From positions 1 through 38,815 of the forward strand of contig JAUWQN010000008.1 in the NCBI GenBank assembly GCA_030611045.1: a DNA stretch of 38,815 nt, read 5' to 3'. The notes below the pieces were generated by a model. It was not told where the DNA came from and did no database searches. It was given only the letters and a program-made list of their open reading frames with translations. The stretch comes from Methanosarcinales archaeon (GTDB taxonomy: Archaea > Halobacteriota > Syntropharchaeia > Alkanophagales > Methanospirareceae). This document shows positions 9,674-17,978 of this stretch, piece by piece. The translations under genes were made by a program, and so were the position numbers. Within the stretch, counting starts at the first letter, position 1, and each line of letters begins with the position of its first letter.

Positions 9674-10033
9674 ATGATTACGAAAGAGGAGTTCTCGATT
9701 GATGAACTTGTACAGAAGATGAAAACGCCGGAGATGGGTGCTATCGTAACGTTTTTAGGCGTTGTGCGAGCCGAAGGGGAGATAAAAGGGATGAACGTAG
9801 AGATATACAGTGAAATGGCGGAGAACGAGCTGAAGAAACTGGAGCGAGAGGCTCACGAGAAGTTCGAGGTCGAAGCAGTGGAAATCGTGCATCGAGAAGG
9901 TTCACTCAAAGTCGGTGAGAACATCGTTGTCATTCTGGTGGGTGCGAAACACCGAAAGGAAGCTTTTAGAGCTTGTGAGTGCCTGATAGACGAGTTAAAG
10001 AAGAGAGTGCCTATCTGGAAGAAAGAAGTGTAG
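9674..10033 (+). CDS. moaE: Molybdopterin synthase catalytic subunit MoaE
   Basis: GAIVTFLGVVR, EIVHREGSLKVGENIVVILVGAKHRKEAFRACE, VPIWKKE. Confidence 0.92.
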   Translation: MITKEEFSIDELVQKMKTPEMGAIVTFLGVVRAEGEIKGMNVEIYSEMAENELKKLEREAHEKFEVEAVEIVHREGSLKVGENIVVILVGAKHRKEAFRACECLIDELKKRVPIWKKEV

Positions 10034-10090
10034 TGTTGGATAATCGAAACAGATGCTAATACATTTGATATCATATCCAAACTGTACATT

Positions 10091-10936
10091 GTGGATGTCA
10101 CAAAAATGAGAGCCGAGAAGATAAAGGAAGCGGTAAGAGATGGCTATGCTAAGATAGCCAAGAAGGAGAGTTCTTGCTGTGCTACCGAGAATTTCTGCTG
10201 CGGAAGCACTGACTTGGCAGAGGATATCAGCAAGAAAATAGGTTACAGTGAAGAAGACCTGAAAGCGGTTCCTGAAGGTGCGAATCTCGGTCTTGGATGT
10301 GGTAATCCTGTCGCTCTTGCCTCTTTAAAAGAAGGAGAGACCGTTCTTGACCTTGGTTCAGGTGCTGGGTTTGATTGCTTTCTCGCGGCCGATAGAGTGG
10401 GGACGGAGGGCAGAATCATTGGTGTTGATATGACACCAGAGATGCTCGCGAAAGCCAGAGAAAACGCTGAGAAAGGCAATTACGATAATGTAGAATTCAG
10501 GCTGGGAGAGATTGAAAATCTACCTCTTGCCGATAATTCCGTTGATGTTGTTATTTCAAACTGTGTGATCAACCTTTCACCTAAAAAAGCAAGAGTCTTT
10601 AAAGAAGCTTTCCGGGTGCTAAAATCCGGCGGAAGGATGATGATATCCGATGTAGTCCTGTTGATGGAGCTTCCTGATTTCATAAAAGACTCCGTCGAGG
10701 CGTATATCGGTTGCCTTTCAGGTGCAATTATGAAAGATGAGTACCTGAAATTGATAGATGCGGCAGGCTTTCAGGATGTCGGGATACTGGATGAGACTTC
10801 GTTTCCTATCGAGTGTATGGCAAATGATCCGACCGCAAAGGCAATCATTGCGGATTTGAAGATACCCGTTGAAAAAGCAAAAGAGGTTGCAGGTTCCGTG
10901 ACGAGCATAAAAGTCAGAGGCGTAAAGCCAAGATAG
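10091..10936 (+). CDS. arsM: Arsenite methyltransferase (ArsM-like)
   Basis: SSCCATENFCCG, GLGCGNPVALASLKEGETVLDLGSGAGFDCFLAA, SNCVINLSPKKARVFKEAFRVLKSGGRMMISD. Confidence 0.9.
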   Translation: MDVTKMRAEKIKEAVRDGYAKIAKKESSCCATENFCCGSTDLAEDISKKIGYSEEDLKAVPEGANLGLGCGNPVALASLKEGETVLDLGSGAGFDCFLAADRVGTEGRIIGVDMTPEMLAKARENAEKGNYDNVEFRLGEIENLPLADNSVDVVISNCVINLSPKKARVFKEAFRVLKSGGRMMISDVVLLMELPDFIKDSVEAYIGCLSGAIMKDEYLKLIDAAGFQDVGILDETSFPIECMANDPTAKAIIADLKIPVEKAKEVAGSVTSIKVRGVKPR

Positions 10937-10986
10937 ATAAGTTGAAAGAGAAGGTACCAATATGGAAGAAGGAGAGGTTGCAATAA
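10936..10986 (+). pseudogene. Remnant of a MoaE C-terminus (DKLKEKVPIWKKERLQ*)
   Basis: 10/13 residues match the moaE tail DELKKRVPIWKKE at 9989-10027. Confidence 0.5.
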
Positions 10987-11005
10987 AAAAGATCGTCATC
11001 CGTAA

Positions 11006-11707
11006 TTATATAAAATAATAAAGACCAATTACCACAAAAATTACACCGATGACTTTCCGTAACACCTTCTCAATCTTCTGAACATTCTGGATGTGTTTAT
11101 TAAGTTCCTGCACACCGAGGTAAAACAGAATCGAGAATAGAATGACGGGGATTCCGGTTCCAAGTCCGTAGAATGCCGGGAGTATTATGCCGGATTCCGA
11201 AGCGAGTCCGAGCGGAATCAAGCCACTGAAGAATAACACTGCGCTGTAAGGACAGAACGCTAAGGCGAATAGCATCCCGATGAAGAATGCACCCCTCAGG
11301 CCAAAGTCCGCGGCTTTTCTGCTCAGCTTCTCTGTAAGACGCCCGCTACCAAAAGTAAAGCTAAAAGGTATAACACCCATCATGAAAAGCCCGGCCACAA
11401 TCATGATAATACCTAAAATTTCACCGTGGATGCTCTGAACTGCAAGCGATAGGTCTATCACATTCATGCCAATTAAAATTATACCGACACCCAATGCAGA
11501 ATAGGTGAATATGCGCCCCAGAGTGTACGCGAGCCCATTTAACGGGGTATGATGGGGATCCTTTATATCTCGTGAAATATATGCGATTGCTGCTATGTTC
11601 GTTGCCAACGGACAGGGACTGATAGATGTTAAAACGCCGAGTAGAAACGCAACGAGTATCACGAATTCGGTGTTCGCTATCAAATCCTGTACGATCGATT
11701 CAAACAT
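11006..11707 (-). CDS. ArsG-family / CcdA-like membrane permease
   Basis: LTSISPCPLATNIAAIAYISRD and multi-TM DsbD/CcdA-like fold; adjacent to ArsF-like and redox-disulfide genes. Confidence 0.75.
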   Translation of the reverse strand: MFESIVQDLIANTEFVILVAFLLGVLTSISPCPLATNIAAIAYISRDIKDPHHTPLNGLAYTLGRIFTYSALGVGIILIGMNVIDLSLAVQSIHGEILGIIMIVAGLFMMGVIPFSFTFGSGRLTEKLSRKAADFGLRGAFFIGMLFALAFCPYSAVLFFSGLIPLGLASESGIILPAFYGLGTGIPVILFSILFYLGVQELNKHIQNVQKIEKVLRKVIGVIFVVIGLYYFI

Positions 11708-12233
11708 TTTCGTATCCTTTTAGTATATCATCCAATTTATTCTTAAACACGTTCATGTATTCCTCTTTATTGCCAACATAACTCCACATGCCATTTGCAT
11801 TAATTATCTCTTCGTCGCCGTCGTTTTTAACAGTAATAACGAGAGAAGAACCGCTAATACCATACTTCTTTACTAGATCGATGTTTTTAGGATCCTGATA
11901 ATTAACTGTCTCATAACGTATTTTCCCTGATTGATATTCTTCCTGGAAGTATAGCTCTATTGTCTCTTTTGCAAAATTACCGAGAAGCGTGCATGAGCGA
12001 CACGGGCGTGCTGGTTCGAATTTAACAACCCGTATCGTTATATTTGCGGGCTCTTTGATTGAAGACGTCGTTTGGATGTCCTGCGTTGTATTTTGCAGGG
12101 ATTTGTTTGTCACAGCGTCTGCTTCTTTTTCAGGTTCAATACAGCCGCAAGAAAGAGTGGCGAGTATTATACCCGTTATTATAAGTCCTGCAACCAAAAA
12201 TGATTTTTTATTAAGTTTCATTCCTGTATCCAT
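11700..12233 (-). CDS. ArsF-family lipoprotein with thioredoxin-like domain
   Basis: Lipobox-like LSCGC; VKFEPARPCRSCTLLGNFAKETI...; overlaps the permease start by 8 nt. Confidence 0.7.
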   Translation of the reverse strand: MDTGMKLNKKSFLVAGLIITGIILATLSCGCIEPEKEADAVTNKSLQNTTQDIQTTSSIKEPANITIRVVKFEPARPCRSCTLLGNFAKETIELYFQEEYQSGKIRYETVNYQDPKNIDLVKKYGISGSSLVITVKNDGDEEIINANGMWSYVGNKEEYMNVFKNKLDDILKGYENV

Positions 12234-12451
12234 TTTTTAATTTCGCCAGTACTTGGAATTCTTCCGCTCGCTTTAACTTTGCCATTGATAACTACTGCTG
12301 GCGTCATCATTACGCCAGAACTGATTATTTGCCCGATATCCTCTACTTTCTCAACTTCTGCATCCACACCGAGTTCCTCTATCGCTTTCTTTACATTTTC
12401 GTATACTTTTCCACATTTTGCGCATCCTGTTCCTAAAACTTTAATTTCCAT
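12218..12451 (-). CDS. Small redox-active disulfide (thioredoxin-fold) protein
   Basis: MEIKVLGTGCAKCGKVYENV...MMTPAVVINGKVKASGRIPS. Confidence 0.88.
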   Translation of the reverse strand: MEIKVLGTGCAKCGKVYENVKKAIEELGVDAEVEKVEDIGQIISSGVMMTPAVVINGKVKASGRIPSTGEIKKWIQE

Positions 12452-12489
12452 TTTTTGCTTCCTAAATAGTGTGTCGTATCATAGCATAG

Positions 12490-12894
12490 TTAAATAGGGA
12501 TATCCCCCAAACAATTGACCTTCTTCTCTCCAGACCCTGTCAGGTGGTATATCAAGAAGTTCCCGTCTTTCGTGCACTCTATTAGTCCTGCTTCTTTCAG
12601 CCGCTTCAAATGGTAAGAGAGCTTCGAGTATTCACAATCCATAAGTTCAGTTAAGACACAGACACACAGGTCTTGTATACGCAATGCCTTCAGTATCCGT
12701 ACTCTTATAGGGTCTGAAAGAGCTTTAAAAAGCGCAACCGTATCACTGACATCCTCGCTCATAACCTCCTTTACTTTTTCTAAGGTCTCCGTAGATATTG
12801 TGTAAGAAGGCGGGATTTTACAGGGGGTATTTTGACTGCACGATGCTGAACGGCTATTGTTTACCTTTGCTTTACGGTCAAATACTTGCACCAT
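12490..12894 (-). CDS. arsR: ArsR-family winged-helix metalloregulator (paralog 1; likely start Met 12894)
   Basis: ALFKALSDPIRVRILKALRIQDLCVCVLTELMDCEYSKLSYHLKRLKEAGLI. Confidence 0.9.
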   Translation of the reverse strand: MVQVFDRKAKVNNSRSASCSQNTPCKIPPSYTISTETLEKVKEVMSEDVSDTVALFKALSDPIRVRILKALRIQDLCVCVLTELMDCEYSKLSYHLKRLKEAGLIECTKDGNFLIYHLTGSGEKKVNCLGDIPI

Positions 12895-13417
12895 TTTCAC
12901 CTCCTGTAGATTTGCTGGAATTCTTCTTATCACTCAACCCAATCATCCATTCTATGAACACTCCCATGATAGCTACAAAGATAATCGTCAAAACAAGTCT
13001 CGATACCATAAATTTTGGCCCAAGGAATTGGAGTTCCACCAGCTCTTGCGGGATCTTTATACACGCCCATGCCGAAAGGAAAATAACGATATTGGAGATG
13101 CGAGCACCTTTTTTGATCAGTGACGATGCCATAGGAAAAGCCACATAAAGGGGACCTGTTGGCAATGTACCAAAGAGTATGGCAAGGAAAATACCTTTGA
13201 TTCCCGAAGTTTTTCCCAGGTATTTCACAACCGTTTCTTTTGACACCCACACCGTAAAAAGCCCCATGACCACCATTACCGCAGGTAGTATCACCATCAT
13301 TTCAAGAAAATAATCCCAGGAGGTTGTAGTTACAATATCCACTCTATCCGGGAAGATCAATAGAATGGTTGCTGCAACAATCAGAGTTGCTCCTAACAGG
13401 ATATAATCCCTTATCAT
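12878..13417 (-). CDS. Half-size permease (ArsP/DUF318-like)
   Basis: Hydrophobic; KYLGKTSGIKGIFLAILFGTLPTGPLYVAFPMASSLIKKGARISNIVIFLSAW. Confidence 0.75.
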   Translation of the reverse strand: MIRDYILLGATLIVAATILLIFPDRVDIVTTTSWDYFLEMMVILPAVMVVMGLFTVWVSKETVVKYLGKTSGIKGIFLAILFGTLPTGPLYVAFPMASSLIKKGARISNIVIFLSAWACIKIPQELVELQFLGPKFMVSRLVLTIIFVAIMGVFIEWMIGLSDKKNSSKSTGGENGASI

Positions 13418-13469
13418 TGCTTTTATTTCCTCTGCTTTTCTTTGCTTTGCTTTCCTCTTTCTTCCATTT

Positions 13470-13952
13470 TCATAGAATCACACCCATGATAAGCGCAATT
13501 ACAATTGCAATTACGAAACTTATTCCGTTCCGAAGCAGCGCTATTTTCTTACCCAGCTCCTTTACTTCCAATGGCAACGTAGCCGTTCCGACCATAGTCA
13601 GTGTGGTGATGAAAGCGGCAACCGCAGAAATTGATGCCCCGCTCTTAAGAAGAGACCCGGCCAGCGGAAATGAAATGATTGCTGGCATATGCAGTATTGC
13701 ACCCAATAATGCGATAAATAGTACTCCGTCAAACCCCGATTGCTCACCTATAACCTTAGAGATTTCGCTCGGCGGCACGAAGCCTAAAAGCAGACCTATA
13801 ACGATTATAATAATGAGAACAGGGGGTAGAATGCGGAAGAATGATTTTACCGCCACTTTTACTGATTGCTCCGTTTTTGCTCTGTCCTTAGTAAAAGCGA
13901 GAATAAGGCAGCCGAGAGCGAAAAGATTGATGAAAATAATTGTTGGATTCAT
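13470..13952 (-). CDS. Half-size permease (ArsP/DUF318-like), second half; start re-set to MNPTIIF
   Basis: GFVPPSEISKVIGEQSGFDGVLFIALLGAILHMPAIISFPLAGSLLKSGASISAVAAFITT. Confidence 0.75.
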   Translation of the reverse strand: MNPTIIFINLFALGCLILAFTKDRAKTEQSVKVAVKSFFRILPPVLIIIIVIGLLLGFVPPSEISKVIGEQSGFDGVLFIALLGAILHMPAIISFPLAGSLLKSGASISAVAAFITTLTMVGTATLPLEVKELGKKIALLRNGISFVIAIVIALIMGVIL

Positions 13953-13954
13953 TT

Positions 13955-14830
13955 TTATCCCTTCTCCCCCTTCAGCATCTCTGCCAGATATTCCCCTTCC
14001 TCTGTTATCATCACCACATCCTCGTATATATCCACGAAATGCCCTTTCTTCAGCATACCGAGATGAAAATTCAATTCCCACTCTGAAAGAGCGAAAATAT
14101 CCTTCAACTCTCCTTTATGTGCCTGCATAACTCCACTCAGGTATTTTATAATACTCTTCCTCCTCTTGTTCCTCCTTACATCCATCACGTCCTTCATCGC
14201 AAGAGTAGGCTGTTTTCTTTCTCCCTGTGCCAGCCACGGCTTCTTCACCGTCCAGATAATTTTATGAAGTAAAGGCTCTCCAAAAGCTCCCGGATCATAG
14301 AGCCGATATTTCTCCCCCTTATACGAAAAGTCCGTTGGATTCTCTTGGTAACAGCACTTTATTGCTTCTGAAACTATCTCCTTGTCCATGCAGTCCACCA
14401 GGTCTAAAACACTTATCTGCTGTCGGAATCTCTCGATTACTTCTAATGGTAGATTGTACAAGTAGGGTGTGGGTGCTTTAGCCCCGATAATATTCTTCTT
14501 CTCATTTACCCCGTTTTTCGCTAACGCCACGACTGCATCACCTACTAAGTGACCCGGCGACTCCTCGCCACAGACCACCAAATATCTGATGTTCGGGTTC
14601 GCAACCACATTACACACCATCTTTTCTATCCCAATGTTTTCGGTCTGCAACAACCCTGCCAAAGCCGCTCCGGCATCTAAAGCTGTCATCACAAGCTCTT
14701 CAAGCTCATTTGGTATCTTAAAATCAAAAGTATTGAGTATAACGCATACCGCAACAGGTGAATAGTCATTCCCTCTTGCGTATCTCCCCTCCTCTGGTGG
14801 GTACTCCTCAGGCAGCTTTACTTTTAGCAT
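13955..14830 (-). CDS. MtrA-like corrinoid protein fused to C-terminal winged-helix domain
   Basis: EYPPEEGRYARGNDYSPVAV, QTENIGIEKMVCNVVANPNIRYLVVCGEESPGHLVGDA, IGAKAPTPYLYNLPLEVIERFRQQ as in MtrA; C-term RRKSIIKYLSGVMQAHKGELKDIFALSEWELNFHLGMLKKGHFV wHTH-like instead of the MtrA TM helix. Confidence 0.85.
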   Translation of the reverse strand: MLKVKLPEEYPPEEGRYARGNDYSPVAVCVILNTFDFKIPNELEELVMTALDAGAALAGLLQTENIGIEKMVCNVVANPNIRYLVVCGEESPGHLVGDAVVALAKNGVNEKKNIIGAKAPTPYLYNLPLEVIERFRQQISVLDLVDCMDKEIVSEAIKCCYQENPTDFSYKGEKYRLYDPGAFGEPLLHKIIWTVKKPWLAQGERKQPTLAMKDVMDVRRNKRRKSIIKYLSGVMQAHKGELKDIFALSEWELNFHLGMLKKGHFVDIYEDVVMITEEGEYLAEMLKGEKG

Positions 14831-14938
14831 TTTTCACACCATCACCAAAAGATTAAACGAACCAATATCCCCTCTGTGCTTTGTCAACCCATTGACCACA
14901 TCTTTGCGCACTTCTACTTTTATATTCATTCTCATCAC

Positions 14939-15088
14939 TTATCTGCAGCAACAACCGCTGCTAGAGGGAAGCAAATTATGCCATTCATTTTCCCGGCACT
15001 CGATGCATATCTTTATAATTCCAAGTTCCCGGTGGTTTGCTCGAAGCAGCGCCACACCGTCCTTACCACATATCTCGCATTTGGTCAT
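14939..15088 (-). CDS. 49-aa zinc-ribbon-like protein with Cys-rich C-terminal tail
   Basis: Hand translation MTKCEICGKDGVALLRANHRELGIIKICIECRENEWHNLLPSSSGCCCR*; CxxC...CxxC plus GCCCR end; similar to ORF 26183-26326; below ORF-track size cut-off. Confidence 0.7.
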   Translation of the reverse strand: MTKCEICGKDGVALLRANHRELGIIKICIECRENEWHNLLPSSSGCCCR

Positions 15089-15089
15089 A

Positions 15090-15173
15090 TCAATACACCC
15101 CGATATGTTTTAGCTCCTTTTGCCTTCGTAATATCTCTACTGAAATATTCGCGTAAGAATTTTTAATGAGCAT
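15090..15173 (-). CDS. Possible 27-aa ORF between exporter and zinc-ribbon gene
   Basis: MLIKNSYANISVEILRRQKELKHIGVY*; stop and next ATG almost abut. Confidence 0.3.
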   Translation of the reverse strand: MLIKNSYANISVEILRRQKELKHIGVY

Positions 15174-15196
15174 ATTTTTCACCTCTTTACCGATCT

Positions 15197-16168
15197 TCAC
15201 GCCCCCACACTCATCTCTGATGGTAGCCGCATCTTCAAGAAGATTTGATAGAAAGCGACAGCGGTGAGCATCTGGAAAGCGAAGCCGACAGCCACTGGTA
15301 GCATCACCAACCCCTTAAAGCTCATCACCGCTATGCCCAGTGCGATCGGCAGGTTCTTCATTCCGGAAGCGTAAGTGATGGCTATGTTCTTCCCTCGCGG
15401 TAATAACTTTGCGCTCACCAGATATGCCACGATGAACAGAATAGGGAAAACGAGAATGGTGGAAGTTACCAGAGGCGCTATTAGCCCCAGATTATTCATG
15501 ATAGCGGGAACAGCGGTATTTATTGCCATGAACATGAGGAGCACGGCGGTTGTTGCTGAGATGGCGGGCATTACCGGTAGGTGTTTTCTCACGTCCACCA
15601 TCCTTTGCACCAGCTCTCTTAATGCTATACCGCCGAGCACGGGCAGAAGCACGGTATACATGACCATTTTGAACATTTCAAAGGTGTCAATGGTTACAAA
15701 TGTCCCTGCGAAGAGGAGCATCAGGAGAGGTATGAGAAAAGGTGCCAGTATCATGGTAGCGGCATTGATTACTGTTGCCAGTGGCACGTCACCCTCAAGT
15801 AGTCCCGCCCACACCAGAGCCATCCCCGCACAGGGGACAACGCCGATCAATATCAAGCCCGTAGCCAGGTCTGGATAATTTGAAAGGAGCAATAGGGCTA
15901 AAAGCCAGCAGAGAAGGGGGGCAAAAAGGAAGTTCAGCAGGAGTCCAAAGGAAAAGCATTTCCAGTCCTTCGCAGCCATGCCCAGGCTCTTAAAGGTGAT
16001 GGTGAAGCCCATCGCGCCTATCATGATGATGATCAAGGGGGCGCTGAACTTGCGAATGAAAATGCCTGGTGCGGGCGTGATTAGCCCCACGATTATCGCC
16101 ACAGCAAGCGTGCTGATGATTACGTATGCATACTTCTCCCGCATGAAGCGAGCATAGGCGAGTATCAT
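15197..16168 (-). CDS. ACR3/bile-acid:sodium-symporter (BASS) family exporter
   Basis: GLILIGVVPCAGMALVWAGLLEGDVPLATVINAATMILAP; YASGMKNLPIALGIAVMSF. Confidence 0.85.
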   Translation of the reverse strand: MILAYARFMREKYAYVIISTLAVAIIVGLITPAPGIFIRKFSAPLIIIMIGAMGFTITFKSLGMAAKDWKCFSFGLLLNFLFAPLLCWLLALLLLSNYPDLATGLILIGVVPCAGMALVWAGLLEGDVPLATVINAATMILAPFLIPLLMLLFAGTFVTIDTFEMFKMVMYTVLLPVLGGIALRELVQRMVDVRKHLPVMPAISATTAVLLMFMAINTAVPAIMNNLGLIAPLVTSTILVFPILFIVAYLVSAKLLPRGKNIAITYASGMKNLPIALGIAVMSFKGLVMLPVAVGFAFQMLTAVAFYQIFLKMRLPSEMSVGA

Positions 16169-16254
16169 GATTTAGTGTTTAACCTGTCACCGTCACACAA
16201 CCATTCCCAAAAAGGCTTGAAAGCAAATGTTAGCATATCTTCCGAGCTTTTCAT
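16165..16254 (-). CDS. Putative 29-aa peptide gene with ATGA overlaps at both ends
   Basis: MKSSEDMLTFAFKPFWEWLCDGDRLNTKS*; ATG overlaps DUF169 stop (ATGA) and its stop overlaps the exporter ATG (ATGA). Confidence 0.55.
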   Translation of the reverse strand: MKSSEDMLTFAFKPFWEWLCDGDRLNTKS

Positions 16255-17009
16255 CTTTCACCCTTCCTCTCACCGAGTCTCGCTTTCACATAGCCTATCC
16301 TTGGCAGATTCTCCAGCACTTCCCCGAGCATCTCCGCCGGCAAGCCAACCAACACAGCTTCATCAAGGTATTCGCATCCAACCCCACGAGCAACCATCCT
16401 TGCGGACTCGCAGGCTATTGTGAGGTTAAGCTCACCAGATAGATATGGTCTTACAGTAGCATAGGCGCAGACCTGCCTTGGTGTAGAAATCCAGTTCTCT
16501 GTTCTTCCGCCAACGTCGCATAGGGAAGCGTGAATGAGTTCAAATGCCCTCCTCGGTATAGCCTCTATAAGGATTACGTCGGGTTCCACAGGTGTTTCTG
16601 CTAAAGGCGCTAAGAGCGTGGCGTATATTCTTCCGGGCTCAAGGCTGGGTGAAGCTTCCACAAACTCCCGCCCTGCTCTGAGGCTGCTACAAGACGCCTT
16701 GTCCAGATAGAATTCTCCGGTTTCCTCCTCCTCTGGAATTTCGCATAGACCTAAAGCGGAAGCACCTCGCTTACACTCGTGCACAGCCTCTCTCGCATAG
16801 AACACATTACCGAGCATCGCATACTTCACCATTGCGCAGTAAAACATCGGTTTTTCAAGCTCTTCCACACCCTCTGGAATCAGTTCCTTATGCCTGATCA
16901 GTCTAACCGCCACAGGGGGGTACTTCAAATCCAGAATGTTCATCAGTTTTTCCTGTACTTCTGAGTGATCCATGCTTCCATAATCCTCATTCTCTTTTTT
17001 CTCTTCCAT
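16251..17009 (-). CDS. DUF169 family protein
   Basis: LDLKYPPVAVRLI, PMFYCAMVKYA, PDVILIEAIPRRAFELIHA, IACESARM. Confidence 0.8.
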   Translation of the reverse strand: MEEKKENEDYGSMDHSEVQEKLMNILDLKYPPVAVRLIRHKELIPEGVEELEKPMFYCAMVKYAMLGNVFYAREAVHECKRGASALGLCEIPEEEETGEFYLDKASCSSLRAGREFVEASPSLEPGRIYATLLAPLAETPVEPDVILIEAIPRRAFELIHASLCDVGGRTENWISTPRQVCAYATVRPYLSGELNLTIACESARMVARGVGCEYLDEAVLVGLPAEMLGEVLENLPRIGYVKARLGERKGER

Positions 17010-17022
17010 CTTTCTTTTCCTC

Positions 17023-17868
17023 CTAAATTGGCAGCCCCAGCCACGAGAATACCCCGATCATCTTCAATCCCATGTAGATCATCACCACAATGAAGACGTA
17101 TTTTAATTCTTTTGCCGGCAGTTTATGAGCAACTCTGACGCCAACTTGCGCCATCGGAACGCTCGTTACAGCAAGGGCAAGCCAGGATTCCGGGTTCACA
17201 TATCCTATCAGATGTCCAATGGGATAGGCACCATACACGCCTGCCACCAGGCCGTTATAGATATAGCCAGCTAATCCGCCTATGGAAGTGAATATCATCA
17301 GTGCGGTTGACGTCCCGACTGCCTGATGCATCTTGAATTTTAATGCAAGCACCATTATTGGTATCATGAGCACGCCGCCACCAATACCGATTATTCCTGT
17401 CACAATTCCAATTGGAATGCCCCATGCGGCCCATATCCAGGGATTATCTTTTGGTTTTTCTTCAATCTTTGGTGGCTTTGCTGTAAGCATCCTGACGCCA
17501 CCCGCAAGAATCGCAAGACCAAAAGCTACGGTCAATATCTTTGCAGGCAGATGTGCCGCGATTGTCGCTCCAATTACCGCCCCAACGGCCCCAGTTAGAC
17601 CTAAAACGATTCCCGCTTTCCACCATACCGCTCCCTTTTTCGTATGCCCGTAAGCGCCACTTGCCGCAGTCGGAAGCACCACGAACAGGTTCGTGCCGAA
17701 AGCAATCAAGATAGCCGCATTAGGGTCCATGCCCATCCCAGTATATACCCAATACTGAACAGGAATCATGATGAAGCATCCGCCGACACCGAGAAGCCCG
17801 CTTGCGAAGCCCACGCCGAGACCTGTAATCAGCAACACAATTATCGCAGTCAAAAAGCTGATAGGCAT
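17023..17868 (-). CDS. TauE/SafE family sulfite/anion permease
   Basis: GVGFASGLLGVGGCFIMIPVQYW, GIPIGIVTGIIGIGGGVLMIPIMV repeated motifs. Confidence 0.9.
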   Translation of the reverse strand: MPISFLTAIIVLLITGLGVGFASGLLGVGGCFIMIPVQYWVYTGMGMDPNAAILIAFGTNLFVVLPTAASGAYGHTKKGAVWWKAGIVLGLTGAVGAVIGATIAAHLPAKILTVAFGLAILAGGVRMLTAKPPKIEEKPKDNPWIWAAWGIPIGIVTGIIGIGGGVLMIPIMVLALKFKMHQAVGTSTALMIFTSIGGLAGYIYNGLVAGVYGAYPIGHLIGYVNPESWLALAVTSVPMAQVGVRVAHKLPAKELKYVFIVVMIYMGLKMIGVFSWLGLPI

Positions 17869-17972
17869 CACGCGCCACCTCTTTTACCCATTGCATCCTT
17901 CAACGCTTCCTTCTTCGGAACCATACCAAAAAACTTCAACTCTTTATTCATTACGCTTATTTTCATACTCAT
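17868..17972 (-). CDS. Putative 34-aa peptide gene, first ORF of the TauE-ars operon
   Basis: MSMKISVMNKELKFFGMVPKKEALKDAMGKRGGA*; TGATG overlap with TauE start; directly downstream of TATA-palindrome. Confidence 0.45.
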   Translation of the reverse strand: MSMKISVMNKELKFFGMVPKKEALKDAMGKRGGA

Positions 17973-17978
17973 CAACTC

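Noticed and set aside
13369-14130. 253-aa plus-strand ORF
   Set aside because: Antisense to the permease half and MtrA-wHTH genes, which have recognisable motifs
14876-15166. Plus-strand ORFs 14876-15166 and 14892-15113
   Set aside because: Antisense to the 49-aa zinc-ribbon and 27-aa ORFs, which fit the operon orientation
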